Under the pieces are notes generated by a model. That model saw nothing but the letters and a program-made list of their open reading frames with translations. It had not been told where the DNA came from and ran no database searches. From Cardinalis cardinalis (lineage: Eukaryota; Chordata; Aves; Passeriformes; Cardinalidae), in the NCBI GenBank assembly GCA_014549065.1, contig JACDOX010000012.1:9309413-9373412 (forward strand): a DNA stretch of 64,000 nucleotides. The letters run 5' to 3'. Made by a program: the position numbers and the translations under genes. Below are positions 12,001 through 24,800 of the stretch, piece after piece (positions within the stretch are counted from its first letter, which is position 1; each line of letters opens with the position of its first letter).

Positions 12001-14612
12001 TCTCACTTCCTTTGAGCTTGCTGCACAGAACAGACAGATCAGAAGAAGACACACGGTTTGGTTCACATTGTGTGAAAACAGTTTAAGAGAGTATGGAATC
12101 AGGGCTATGTTAAGAAAGCTGTTTTCAGTATCTCTGAACACTACCCACTTTCAGACCCTATTTATTTTCTTGCCTTTTACAATGTGGTAGGAAGTAAAAA
12201 AAGCATAGCTGGGGAGGTAGTTCTGTAAAGCAACTTACACATATGAGCAGTTCTTTTTTCAAAGTAAGGGCCAGTTTTATATCCACTAGCTGCATAGGAA
12301 GGAAAGTTGCTGATATTTTCTGATGAAACTGTAATGGAAATGGGCATTGATACGTAAAACTGAGTTTGGTAAGCACTATATAGAATGCTAGGCTGGATGT
12401 TACTTTCACTTTTACGAGATTGGTGAAGGAGATTAATAAGAATTTTCAAATTTTAATTTTAGCTGCATTATTCCAAATCCCCAAAGTCCTCTGAGATGAA
12501 TAAAAGATATGCAATTAGAACTGACTGTTGACCTACCTAATGCATTTTTTAGGAGCTATTACTCCATCCTCTTATCACTGAACNGGCATATCCCAGCAAT
12601 GCCAAGGAAGATTACATATATGTATCAAGAGGAAAAATACTTCCCTTTAAATAGCCCCATGCTTTTATTCTGGAAAAAAGCTCCTATGATTTACTATGTA
12701 AAATAATGTCTTACTCAAAATAAATTTTTAAATAGATCAAGGAGACTGAAGTCATTCAACACAGAATGAAATTTTAATCATTCAATCTGAGATTTAATTT
12801 GATATTATCAGAAACAGAATAAACATTAAATGCATGCAACAATCTATGTATTGTTCTTGATACTGTCCCTGCCTAGAATTACTTGTTTTTTTCAGCAGCT
12901 AAGCTCATTGCTCCATCAGCCAACGAGGAAAACTTTCAGTCTTCTCCTTAAGTAAACTTGAAATTACTTAACCTTACAGCTGAAATCTTTTAATTTGGCA
13001 AACGTCAGTTCCTTTCTGCTACCAGTTCAGGTAAACTATGCAGCTCTGAAATAAATTTTGCTTTTCATTCTTTCCTGTGGTCTGTTCCAATGATTACATT
13101 TTACTGTTTGTGTTTCTTCATTAGTTTCTCCTGTGCTAATTTACTGCACAGACTTGTTTTCCTTCAAGACCACTCACACCTTATTACCTTAGTTATTTTT
13201 ATACTGAGTTGCAAGTGCTTACCTCAGCACACCATAGACTGCTGGGCTCCCTTCATCAGTGCATGAACCTGGCTGGGCCATCTGCTGGGAATTTCAAACC
13301 AACATCAATTCTCACTGCTCTTCTTCATAGACACTTGTTACATTCCCATGTATAGCTTGGCATTGTTGATGTTAACAAAACATCCACACATCCATTTTTA
13401 AGTGGAATTCTTTTGAGGATTCTCAAAAGTGAAGGCTTTTGGAGGAATTTCTGTTAATTAGTTACTTTCTCATTATCACTTTAGCAGAGATGNAAGACAA
13501 TGAGCTCTTAAAATTTAGACTTTTCTCAGGCAATAAAGTCTCTACCCTTCAAAGAAACCGGCTTCTGAATCAGTGAATATTCNTTGTATTATGTACCAGA
13601 TCATGATCTTCCAGTAGCACACTGGATAACAACTTTATGTTTCCCACTTATAAAAGTATAGAGAATATGACAGCCAACAGCAAGGATATCTTCTTTAAGA
13701 GTGATATGATCAATTCCAGCCTATAAAAATATTACTTACTGTGGCAGGATGCTCTGCCCTGGAATGTGGTCAAGCTACTTGGACAATGTCCTACTTGAAA
13801 GGCTCTCAGTATTAGACTGAGAGGGGCTGTCATGTGCTGATTTTGGTGTTGAATTATGCTAAAACCAGTCTGCTCACCAATCCCAAAATGAACATCCTGG
13901 TAATGACGTACCCAGAGACATGTGGCTGGCAGTCAACTGCTTCACACTCTATGGGTTCAGTCCCCTCTCATATGCTTAGATAACATATTCCTCCTTGGAG
14001 TGTGTGGATATTCCTCCCTTGAGTAGAGATTGTCTCCCCAGGATACTCAAGGCTGAGTGAAAGCGATATGACCATGAGCACTGGTATGGTGAATTACATC
14101 AGTCCCTACTTAATAATGTTTCTTTTTGCTAGCTTTAATATAGTTGCTTTAATATAATTGCTCTGATATAGTGCACTATCATNTCCAATACAATGCCTAA
14201 CTATTAGTTTTAGCTTTTAGACTGTACAGCAACTAATTCTAATTAAGATTTTTGCATTGTCATATGGCATAATAAATAATTAATTTTATCAAAATAAATC
14301 TGGTTTGCCATCATTAATCCTGTGGGACAAAGTTACTTAAAGTGTTGATAAANTGTGGGGCTAAGATTGAGAAGGAGTTTAGAAAGCCAGGGGTCATTTC
14401 TGCACCTCATGACTCAGCAGAAGGGCTCCTCTAATAAACTTTGTCTGAAGCTCTCACTCCCACCTGTGACACTTATAAATTAGTAGCAATCTCTAAGCAA
14501 TTGGTTTTAGGCAAAACTAGGCATTGTTTAGGAATTTGTATAACATGATCAACCTAAGGCAACTTTAAAATATTGAGTCATTCATAAAATTTTTTTATTG
14601 TAATAATTTATA
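9056..14612. other. Intergenic AT-rich stretch
   Basis: There is no coding region, RNA gene or clear interspersed repeat beyond one short hairpin (9593-9626). Homopolymer runs and short AT-rich motifs such as the taattaaaa cluster at about 9297-9333 are present. The open frames are short and unlike any family I recognise. Confidence 0.55.
9593..9626. repeat. Perfect 14-bp inverted repeat, 6-nt loop
   Basis: Left arm 9593-9606 (cagttttgactttg) is exactly complementary to right arm 9613-9626 (caaagtcaaaactg), separated by tctagt. No T-run follows that would suggest a Pol III transcript, and no larger element is visible around it. Confidence 0.9.
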
Positions 14613-15096
14613 TCTGTATGTTGCGGTGGGTGGTGTTCAGAATGCCGCGACCTTTCCGAAGAAGCATCTTGAGAAGGACAACTTGGCAACACAGGCATGT
14701 TTGTGCTCATGCTGGGTGATTTCAGCTCTTCAATGTTCTGGCATTGCAGAAGGAGAGACACGGGGGTCTTCGTGTGGGGTTCCAAGGAGAGCCTTTATTC
14801 AGCTTCTACATCAAAGTGATCCAGACACAAAGACCTACACAGGCAGGGAAAGCAGAGGTTTATATGTGGGTTTCGGGGGGGGCAGGGCAGAACACCAGGG
14901 CCAATGGGATGAGGGCACAGGGGTGGAGTGAGGGGGAAGGGCCAATGGGACACATTGAATTTGCATGTCACAGCAAGGCATGNTGGGAGAAACCTTTTTC
15001 TAACCCTAACAAGGGTGGTCTCACTTGAGGAGTTCTCCCTCCAGGGGGAGTGTTGTGGGCTCTCTCCCTGTTGGCTCACTGGTCTTCACATCTGCA
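14613..15096 (-). mobile_element. Solo LTR of an endogenous retrovirus, with 6-bp target duplication
   Basis: The element spans 14619-15090 (472 bp), begins TG and ends CA. It is flanked by tctgta (14613-14618) and tctgca (15091-15096), a 6-bp target duplication with one difference, as expected for a class II (ERVK-like) insertion. On the minus strand the promoter parts are in order: inverted-CCAAT sequences (ccaatggga at 14902 and 14942), a TATA-like CATATAAA (14866-14859) and an AATAAA signal (14799-14794) about 65 bp further on. No internal retroviral genes are adjacent, so this is a solo LTR left by recombination between the two LTRs. The family name is not assigned. Confidence 0.82.
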
Positions 15097-16084
15097 CTGA
15101 TGGAAAAATATCCAATCCCTCTGTCTGTGTAATTAACAATTTAATTTGCACCACTGAACAGGCAGAATAGGTCAGTACCTGAAAACAAACAGAAAAACCA
15201 GTACAGGCATGTCTTCATACAGAGGGGAACATAATCATAGAAATAACTTGAGATAATTTCATTCAGCACAAAAGAGAAACATGTTCAGGCAATCTAATCT
15301 CTGCTGAATTTGACTGGTGTTTCTTTACTTCACAATCCTGCAGTTTACATATTGTGTATTGAATAATTTCCTTTCAGCTAATAATGCAAAACNCCATACT
15401 TGGCCTAGTGTGTAAGATTATTCACCATCTTTTCAGTCATCCAAATTATCTTAAAAGCCTTAAATTTACAAAATTAATTTTGGTAAATTGACCTCACATA
15501 TATCCTTTAGCTAGATTAATTATTTTTGTAAGAGGAATTGTGGTTATTAAGTGGTGATTATGTGTAAATTGACTTCCTGTGTGACTGAATGCATAATTGA
15601 CCAACTTTGCCTGCCTATGAGAAGTGGAGATTTCTTTGCCCTGCCAGCCTCCTTTAGCCTCTTCAAAGAAGAGAAATANAAGATTAAAAAAACCAATTAA
15701 TTATTTGTTGTACACACATCTGCTTTAGGATGGGATGAATCACACCTCACCAAGGTCCATTTCTCTCCCCTGGTGGAAAGAGANGGCTAGACAACAGTTC
15801 AGGTAAATTATTAACACTGTAGATGTCTATGGTTTGTCAGATGTATCTGACCCTAGANTTTTTTACTATTCTTATTATTTTTTGGTAAAAAAAAAAGCTG
15901 TACTACTTATGTAAGTATAGTTATTAGTTCTTACCAACAAAAGCATTTATTATATTTTATTATTTATAATTATCTATTTATTAACAAGTATCATACACTT
16001 GTTTAGATAAATTTAGAAAGCATTTAACATTTAGAAAATGCTTTGTATTTTTGACATAATTTGTTCTGTATGCCACAAATAATT
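15097..16084. other. AT-rich intergenic stretch with TAATTA-type motifs
   Basis: No gene or identifiable transposon is seen. Around 15440-15600 many TAAT/ATTA cores and a tgaatgcataattg stretch occur in otherwise non-repetitive sequence. This could be a conserved regulatory element, or simply AT-rich DNA; composition alone cannot decide. Confidence 0.45.
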
Positions 16085-16145
16085 TTAGAAATGTGGTATT
16101 TGATTAGTCCTCACAACATTACTGTGAAATAGGTAAGTACCTTTA
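16085..16145 (+). repeat. Possible MIR-like ancient SINE relic
   Basis: The text tttgattagtcctcacaaca, followed after a short gap by tgtgaaataggtaagtacc, resembles the tail of MIR/L2-type repeats (atttaatcctcacaacaacc, then tgaggtaggtac). Only about 50 bp are recognisable, with no preserved core or tRNA-derived promoter, so the call is tentative. Confidence 0.4.
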
Positions 16146-16609
16146 TGATTAATTAAAGTTAATTGCTGCCATGTGCAATTAAGCTGTACTTTCCCAGAAC
16201 ACTTCATGCTTCCAGGTGACTGAACATTTAGAGGGATCTGGGTCCTACGGGACTGCATGAAAAGGTGCTGAACTTTGTGCAGGAGATATTCCTTTCTGCT
16301 TCTGGGTGCAGAAGGGAAGGGAAAGTGTGTTCATTGACTTCTCAGCTCATGCACTGGAGTTTATTTGTACAGTACGAAGGCTCTGTGTCCTCTGGAGAGC
16401 TTTTAGAATGCAATTTGGAGAAAATTTGCATGGATAGAAACAGTCCTTATTCCTCAATTTCAGCCTGTCACATTTGCATAAGTAGTATCTCTTTAATTAN
16501 CCAGACTAAATTTCCCAGGATTTTCGACTACTCCAACAATGTGATCTGAGCGCTCACTGGAACACTTTTTATGTCATGCACACTTGACTGTGGGTATAGG
16601 AACTAATGA

Positions 16610-17202
16610 TGTTATCGTGGTTTAATCCCAGCTAGTAGCCAAGTCCCACTAAGCCACTGGCTCACTTCCCCACAGCAGGATCAGGGAGAGAATTGGGAGA
16701 ATAAAAGATGGAATACTCAGGGATTGTGATACAGACGGTTTAATGGGGAAAGCAAAAGCCACTCACACAAGCAAAGCAAAAGAGGGAATTGATTAATGCC
16801 CCCTTCCCAGGGGCAGGCAGGTGCTCAGCCATCTCCAGGAGACCAGGACTCCATCTCAGTAATGATGAGTTGAGAAGGAAAACCCCTTCACTCCAAACAT
16901 TTTCCCCTTACTCTTTCTTCTCCCAGCTTTATATACTGAACATGTCACATGATGTGGAATATCCCTTTGGTCAGTCTGGGTCACCTGTCCTGGCTGTGTC
17001 TCCTCCTCACCTCCCATGCACCCACAACTTCCTCACCAGTTTGTCAGTACAAAAATCAGAGAAGGCCTTGGCTCTGTGTAAGCCCTGCTCAGCAATAACA
17101 AAAACATCTCTATACTATCACCCTGTGTTCAACACAAATCCAAAACACAGCCCCACACCAGCAGTGAAGAAAGTTAACTCCACCCCAGCCAAAGCCTGCA
17201 CA
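16610..17202 (-). mobile_element. Solo LTR of a widespread avian endogenous retrovirus
   Basis: Read on the minus strand, this 593-bp block starts TGTGCAGGCTTTGGCTGGGG and passes gagttaactttctt. Further on it has tgctgagcagggcttacac, a TATA box in agtatataaagctggg (about 16938-16923) and an attaaacc polyadenylation-type signal, and it ends with attaaaccacgataaca. This succession matches an LTR I recognise from many bird genomes (consensus beginning TGTCCTGGTTTCAGCTGGGA). No internal retroviral sequence lies beside it. I could not find a clean target-site duplication, so the end points are uncertain by a few bases. Confidence 0.82.
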
Positions 17203-17460
17203 ATTTTTTTTTTAAGGAGAAGACTGGATTCTAAATAATCCAGTCACTTCTTACTACATCTGCCCAGTAGTAAGTGATAATGGTAATTTCTGTTCAATAG
17301 CTAAAACCCACCTTCTTTATTGTAGGCTTTACTGTGAGGATAAATCATCTGACAGGCAATTCCCACACAGCATTAGTAGCTTCTTGATTTTGTTGTGTGT
17401 GTTTAAGAAGAAAAACAATGAAGTATAAGCAAACATGTTAAAGTAATCACCTCAAACATG

Positions 17461-17490
17461 CATAAAACTAGATATCATAAAACTAGATAT
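17461..17490. repeat. 15-bp perfect tandem duplication
   Basis: The unit cataaaactagatat occurs twice without a gap, typical of a recent replication-slippage duplication. Confidence 0.9.
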
Positions 17491-18031
17491 GTTAGTTGAT
17501 TCCCCTCACTCATGATATCTTAATTACAGTTGTTTAGTGTAAATATCTTTGTTATTCCCTTATTGAAACTCCAACAGGCAGTGTTTTTATAGATGTCAGT
17601 AGGTGTATGTTTATGGGTATGAGCCTGTCAAAAAAATCTGTTTAATGTCACTGAGTTTTGTAAGCCTTTCATTGTTGTAAGACAGATTTTCCTAGGGGTG
17701 ATGATGGGTGTGCTGATCGATTTAATTCCTTTTCTTAGGCTTCCTGAGACTTTGTATAGCTTGGATCAAGCCTATAGTATTCACAAATAGGAAAGAATTN
17801 ATAATTTATCAGACNGCAGGAAGTCTCTTTATGTAGTGATAATAATGAATTCACAGACAGACTAATTCAAAGTTCTAAGTGGCTAAATACTCAGGTTTTG
17901 TGTTTCACAGACAGTTTCTGAAGGAATTTTGCATCACTGATTAATTCTTCTCTACTTTAGAGAGNAAATCCTCTCTACTTCCCCATGTCTTTTGCTTCTG
18001 ATTAATAATGTATATTACAGCAGTAATAACC

Positions 18032-18074
18032 TCAATAAAACACAAATAAAACTTTGTCAATAAAACACAAATAA
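18032..18074. repeat. 18-bp direct repeat, period 25
   Basis: The unit tcaataaaacacaaataa occurs at 18032-18049 and again at 18057-18074, exact in both copies. Confidence 0.9.
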
Positions 18075-19111
18075 CCTTGAGTAAGCATAAAATTGCATAA
18101 ATAAGTAAGCATAAATGCAGTCATATTGACAAATGAAAAGGAATTAGAATCCAGAAGAGTGAGAGTATTCTATTATAATATCCTAATTGTCTCTTCTGTA
18201 ACTGTGTTTGTGTTGTACCAAGACTTTGCCTAAAAGGAATGGTAGAAAGCCTGAAAGGCTCATGNCCATGTTTTCCCATTCTCTTTCCCATAAAACTGCT
18301 TTGTTTCTGTAATTTCTTTCCTTTTTACTCTAGTTTGGTTTCCATCGGCCTTAATCATGCTGCTATGCTTGGTGGTTCTCAGCTTCTGACTCAGTGGAAT
18401 AGTTCCTCACAAAAACACTGTCATCTAAGAACGCTGTAAAACTTGTCACCAAGAAGAAAATGTGTAACTTTAACATGCAAATAAATGGAGTTATTTCAGG
18501 AAGAACCCATGAAGTCAAGCACAAATGTATGCTTTTCTTTAATTGAACATCTGCAATCCTAATAAACGAGACTGTGTGTTTGATAAATATTTGGGATATG
18601 ATTTTGCAAAATAATATATTTTGATTTGTCTTTATAGTTAAAGCATAGTTAAATTTATGTGCCTTTGTTAGTGTTTTTCTTGNTCATTTACAGTAGGAAT
18701 AATTTTTTGCTTAATGAGTAAAAATGTTTTAAAAGTAAANGGGAGAAATATTGAGCAAAGTCTACTAAGCTATGAATTTTCTGTGAATTCACAGATACTA
18801 TGGATTTTCATTCTCTGTTATCTTTGCTTGCCACAAAACAACTTCAGTGATCTTTACTAAATTTTGTTTGCTTTAAATTCTGCTTATAAAACTCAAAAGT
18901 TGTTCTACTCTAATTCATTAATTTTAACTAGAAATCTCTGATTTTTGGAACAAGTGTTGTATTTCAAGTTTAATTTTTATTTTCAATTGAATNCCCCTCT
19001 GCATGAAAAACCTGCCAGTGACTGCACCTTAGGTCAGTTTTTTGTCCCCTTCCCAGTGTCAGCTTTCATACTTTTTTCTAGCCTTGNCTTGCCTTGCCTT
19101 ACCTTCCTTTC

Positions 19112-19475
19112 ACAGAATTACAGAATTGCTANGGTTGGAAGAGACCTCTGCAGATCATCCAGTCCCACTCCCATGCCAAGGCAAGGTCACCTAGAGCAGG
19201 TTGCACAGAACATGTTCAGGTGGGTTTGGAATGTCTCCACAGANACCTCCCTGGACAGCCTGTTCCAGTGCTCTGCCGCTCTCAGCATAAAGAAGGTCTT
19301 ACTCTTGTTGGGCTGAAACTTTTCATGTTTTATTTTATGGCCATTGCTCCTCATTCTGCCGCTCGGCACCACAAAAGAGTCTGGTGCCACCCTCTTGACA
19401 CCTGCCTTTGAGATATTTATATGTATTAATGAGATCCTCTCAGTCTTCTCCNGGCACCACCCTTCCTAAATTTTT
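19112..19475 (-). mobile_element. CR1 LINE, 5'-truncated copy
   Basis: The plus strand reads through the reverse complement of the CR1 3' end: cagaattacagaattgct, ggttggaagagacctctgca and cacctagagcaggttgc. On the minus strand the C-terminal part of the CR1 reverse transcriptase is still legible (KTFFMLRAAEHWNRL, then SVETFQTHLN). The reading frame is short and contains N positions. The copy is 5'-truncated like most CR1 insertions and is not expected to be active. Confidence 0.92.
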
Positions 19476-21736
19476 ATCCTGAGATCATCAGGTTTAATAA
19501 CATTAACTCCTTCTTGCTGAGGTTTTATGGCTTCCAGAGTAATTCCAATGACTCAGGGTTCAATNTGTTCATCAAAACTGACTGCTTTGAGCTACTTCAG
19601 TAAAATGACTGCCAGCCCTTTTNTGCTTCTCTCTGTGTGAGGGAAATATCTGCTCCTTATTTGCTTCACAACAATTCCCTTTTCATGGCTCCAACTAAGT
19701 TCTNTGGTAAACTTCTAGCTGCTAGGCTGGAGGGTCTAGACTGCATGTCATTAACTAAATCTAAGACAATTCATTTTTTAAAATGTGGTTTGTAGCAGAT
19801 TTTGTCTCTGGCTGTGGCTAATGATAATTTATATAACTTTTAAAAAGTGTACCTCCCTTCCTCTTTTCTAAATCAGCTTTCAAATTGTCGAGATGAATGT
19901 TTGTGTTCTGGATAGACAGAAGAAGGATCATTCTAAAATTATTCTTCCCTGTTGTTTTCCTGCAGCTAACATATTCAGCTCAACTGCATCTTCCCATAGT
20001 GTTACTTGCCTGTGTGCATCTCAGACTACCCGACGTACAGACAGGCTTCTGCTTGCCTCCACTTGTTTCCTTGGGGCAGATATTTTACATGTTTGGCCTC
20101 ACATCTGCTGGTTCTAAGCAGATATGTCAGGTACCCTTAGAAATATCAGATGGCACTTTCCCTTAAAAAAGTGAGTCAAGCCAAAAATATCTTTGTTAAA
20201 AGAATTTAAATACTTTATAGTGAATGAGTNAATTTTCATATATAGGAAACCAAGCCTCAAAAAAGCCTCATCTAAATCTAATTATTAATTTTACCCTACC
20301 CAAAGGATTTTCTTGAAATTAAATGATTACTTTGACTGAAGTAATTCCTTTCCAGCTCTTTCTGGTTTGTTTTTTTTTTTTTGCTTGTAAGTTATCATCT
20401 TCACCTAGTGAATGAATAATGAATCCTTAAAATACAGTACACCAGAAGACTTAAAAGAAAATACTCTTATTTCCTGGCCTATATCTTCTGTTTATCATCC
20501 TAAAGATCTCAGTGATTCTTGATTGCACTAAAGTATGTAAAATGTACTGGTGGAAATAAAATCCCAAAGGCTCTCTCTCATATATTACAAGATTAGTAGT
20601 TTTAGGATCGTGGTGTGATTCAGAATACCAGGACCACAATAGTACACACTTTGGAGCACAGAAGAGAGAAGGAACATTCCTGTACTTTCCAAAGCTGTCA
20701 AAGAGAAAAATGTGCTAACATATTAAATACACCACTTAACTAGACAGCTATGGTGTAGTCAGCACTGAAATATAATTGGGAGACAAAGTTGTATGAGAAG
20801 TTTAAAGGTACTGGGCCAGATTATTGGTTTGGAATAAATTGGAACAAGATGGAATAAAGTAGGATAAACTTCTTTGTCTTGAGGTATTACTTTTATGCAT
20901 TTGGGAAGTTGGCTTGCTAACTTACCTNAAGGAAAGGTCTTACTGATAGCAAATACTTGTTTCTGCTCTTCCACTCAGCAGTTTATTTGCCCTTTGATGA
21001 ATTTAAAACAGCATGCNCTTGAATTTAATTTAGCTTAAATTTAAATTGTACAATTGATTTCTTTTTACTTTGGTTCAATCTTATATGGCAGCAGAATAGC
21101 TAGAATGTCAATCTCCTGAAACTACATGAACTGGCTTTTAAGGGACCTGGCTTTACAGATTGAAGTACTTGGGTTGTTTGCTTTCTTGGGTTTTCTATGT
21201 AGTCCTTAACTTCCTACTTCTGAGAGGAGTTTTGGTACAAAAAACAAATTTTGAAAGCACTAGAAAGAGAGCTGACCCTCACTAAAAAGATTTGAAGAGC
21301 AGGTCTCAGNAGCATTGGTGAGATTTGGCCTTCGCCTGGGAGATCCAATGAGCATCTGCTTGTGCACCACTTGCGCAGTGGTGCGCGTACTGCTAGTGGC
21401 ATGTTCAGTCCATATCCTACAGAAAGGGAGAGTTTTGCCTCTGTGGCTTTTTCCACGGGCAGCATATTCATATGGGATCCTGAACAGCCCAGAAGTGAAG
21501 CAACAGACAAGAATTTCACATCCTCACACCCCCACATCTGGCTTGAACAGCATCTTCATAGATTTCTTACAGCAGATGGGGGCAGGGACAACACATTAAA
21601 AACAGAGAGAGCCTGGGGAAATTAATCTAATTGAACTCCTCGAAAAGTGCACAAAAATTTTCCTACTGTTATATGGAAGCCACTACTATTTAGNAATTTC
21701 CTTTAGTAAATTCTGATTAGGAAAGATTTGGGATGA
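19476..21736. other. Intergenic, nothing recognised
   Basis: No gene, RNA or clear repeat family. A segment at about 21310-21540 has more CpG than its surroundings and open frames on both strands (94-107 codons). I recognise no protein in them, and overlapping frames on opposite strands usually indicate chance. Confidence 0.5.
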
Positions 21737-21737
21737 C

Positions 21738-21815
21738 AGAATCACAGTGATTGAAGTTGGAAGACACCTCTGGAAGTCATGTGGTGCAACCCGCCTGCTC
21801 AGCTTCTGTTTGTTG
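21738..21815 (-). mobile_element. CR1 LINE 3' end, very short fragment
   Basis: The reverse complement of the CR1 3' terminus is readable: acagaatcacagtgattgaa, gttggaagacacctctgg, then aagtcatgtggtgcaaccc. It fades after about 80 bp. Confidence 0.8.
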
Positions 21816-24800
21816 CACTTCATTCCATGTTCTGGATGCCAGCAGAAACAGGATAGTGAACACACAGATGCTGCTGAAGAGACCTAGATCTATTTTGGAG
21901 ACATCTAGCAATGGTGGAGGAATGTCACACATTTTATTTGCTGCANAGGGACCCAGATCAAAGCTGGGGCTGAATCTGGCCTTCTCTTTTGTACTGTGAT
22001 GCCTGTGATATAACTGCAAGATATTATGCCAAAAAGCCNAAATGTCATAAACTTGGCTTTTCATTTACAACTCAAATACATAATAATGCATAATTTTAAT
22101 AGCAGATTAAAATATTTCTATAAGACTCTTGCAGTGTTAAAAATTTTGAATTTTTGTTTTAATAATCTATATTTTTCCAGTGCAGGCCAAAAATAATGTT
22201 TGTATATCAAATTTTCCTCTGGGATGAAATTCTCTCTCACTCTATTATGGATAATTACCCATGCATTACAAATCCCTACTTCAAGTAGTATGATTCTTTT
22301 TAAAATCTTATATTATTTTTCTGTTTTCTGCCTTGGCTCCGTAATTTCCATCATATCAGTCAATAATCTCATTTTTTAAATTGCAATACAAAGTAAAATA
22401 TATCTTGTAGATATCAAACATAGAGCATGTGGTTTGGGGCCTGTTCCAGAGGTGATTACAGATGAGACTTCTGCATAGAACTGTTATGGCTGTAGATATT
22501 GGTATTTCAGAATAGCCAGACTGCTCCTGCTCCTCCTTCATGAAATACTTGAGTACTTCCAGCCATTTGGTAAATCTTTCAGTAAAAAGCTTTTGCTTTC
22601 AAGAAACAGTCGAAGTTGATTTTTCTTTGTCATTACAGCTTTCATACATTGTACTATATGTGAAAAGAGAGGAAATTTCAATCTTGTGTCTCATTAGGTA
22701 AGCAGTTTTGGAATAATAGTCATGTATGCTTCAACTTATTTCTTCTGGGAATGTAGAACTGCAAGGATGGCTAAACAGAAAAAAAAAGGAGATCGTTGCA
22801 AGTGTTTTGGCAAATGTAATAGCTCAAATCAAAAGGATTAAAACATTGCAAGACTCAAATGGTTGATCAGAAATGAAGAAGAATATTTAGGAAATGATAT
22901 TTAATTATAATGTGCAAATTTGCTTGTTGCTCACTTTTCAGTGCCATTATTTAGGAGTAAAATCTGNTTCAGCCTGAACAGGAAATGATTGCGTGAGTTT
23001 TGATGTGACAGTGCCACCTGCTGTTAAATTATGCAATTTGAAAAAAATTTTTTGAGTTGCTTAGATGAATATTCCCNCTATCAAAAGACACACAGGAAAG
23101 TTTAGGAGCTTTGGTGTTGAGCTGGTAGCTTTGCGCTGAGCTGGTAGCTTTAGGTTGTGTTTGGTACCATATTAAAATTATGCTTTTTTATATGCAGCTA
23201 ATTTGAGAGAATAGAGTAACTTCATTGGGAGGGACTCACACATACTCATTCCTCTGAGAGATGAGTAATGATCATTTACATCTCTTCATGGCCTGTAGAA
23301 GGAGGAGTCCATGGGGAGAATTAGTGGAAGCTACACATTCCCCCCCGATTCCAGACCTCAGCCTGGTGCATATGCTCTCCACAGCATTTGGCAAAGTCTG
23401 CAGAAGCCTGACTGCAGCTCATGTGGAGCTCAGGAGCCTTCACACCCTGGCTTGCTTCATGCAACAGTTCTNATGGACCAAGAGCAGATCTGTTGGTACT
23501 CAGGATGCCAGGATAAAACTTAGGCATATGTAGAACATAGGCAACTCCATAAGGATAAAGTCTTTGAAAAGAAAGACAGAATTTAGATTCAAGCACCTGC
23601 AGCAGCACTTCNACATCTCATTCTCCATCCTTCAATGTACTTTTCAACATTCTCTGACTATCTTCTACACATTATGAATAGAAGAGTGGAGAGATGCCAA
23701 AGCAGCACAAAATANTTGTGCTGTGGATGCACCTTGGGTTTACAATGAGCTGTTTGATATTATTTTCTATTTTTTTTTTGTATGGACTTTGACCTGTTTG
23801 CTGAGATCAGGTTTTTGCAAGAAAACACCAGGATTTTGTTCTCAAGTAGTGATAGGTAATTCTGAATCCAGTAATAAAAATATAAAGGTAAGATTGTTTT
23901 TCACTTTGTGCATTAATTTATTTTATCTAGACTGATTTTCATTTGTTACTGCTTACTTTCACGAGTTTCTTTTGCTATTTCCCCAACCCTGCCCACTGTA
24001 ATTTTGCAGTTAGAGCCCTGGATAACTTAGAGGCTTTAGAAAGCCAAATCACTCAAGCATTTTCATTTTCCAGATCATTCTTGAGCATATTGAAGTACAA
24101 AACTTCACACAGNCATCTAGAGGATCCTGTTGTTTGCCTCCTTCTACTGAAGAAAAAAAAAAGTAGCACATTCTTACTTTTGCCTTACTTTTGTTTTATA
24201 CCTCTAATGGAGANCTTTATCCCTGTGGAGACTTCCCTCTTACTTCACAAGAGCCTACTGCCTGTAATAGGATTTGGTGGACAACCCTGCTGAGCGCTTT
24301 CTGAGGAACCTGGAGGATTATACCTGTTAGATTTTTCTACCGTTTATTGGTGACGTTTGGCTTCTCTTTACAAAGCTATGTTGATTCTTCCACAAGATAT
24401 TTTTATCCAAGTATCAACTTTCANCTTTTTAATTCTATGGTTTATTATACTTTCCAATAATTTGCTTGGTGCAATTTCAGATTTAATTCACTGGGGTTAC
24501 CAGAGTAATTTAAAAANTTTTTCATCATGTTTACTCCTTTCTATGCTTGATACTGAGACAGTTTTAACTGCATGGTTACATGTGGCATGAATTGATTTCC
24601 TTTAGAACGTGTGGGGAATGATATTGCTTGTCTTTGGCTGTCTTCTCAGCCTAGCTGCTATATTTACTGCATCCAAAAATACAGTCTCAGAATTGTGTGT
24701 GAAGTTATGTCTCATAATTATATACTTGAGCAATCCTACATATCCTACCTCCTAGATTTGCAACTTTTTAGGCCTATCTGAGCATGTCACAGCAATGCAT

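Larger units (their letters stand above)
17203..19110. other. Intergenic, short duplications only
   Basis: No gene is seen. The stretch contains a perfect 15-bp tandem duplication at 17461-17490 (cataaaactagatat twice) and an 18-bp direct repeat (tcaataaaacacaaataa at 18032 and 18057, period 25). A ccttg-type simple repeat at about 19081-19105 abuts the following CR1. Confidence 0.6.

Noticed and set aside
16789..17238. 149-codon plus-strand open frame
   Set aside because: It lies within a solo LTR, which carries no gene here.
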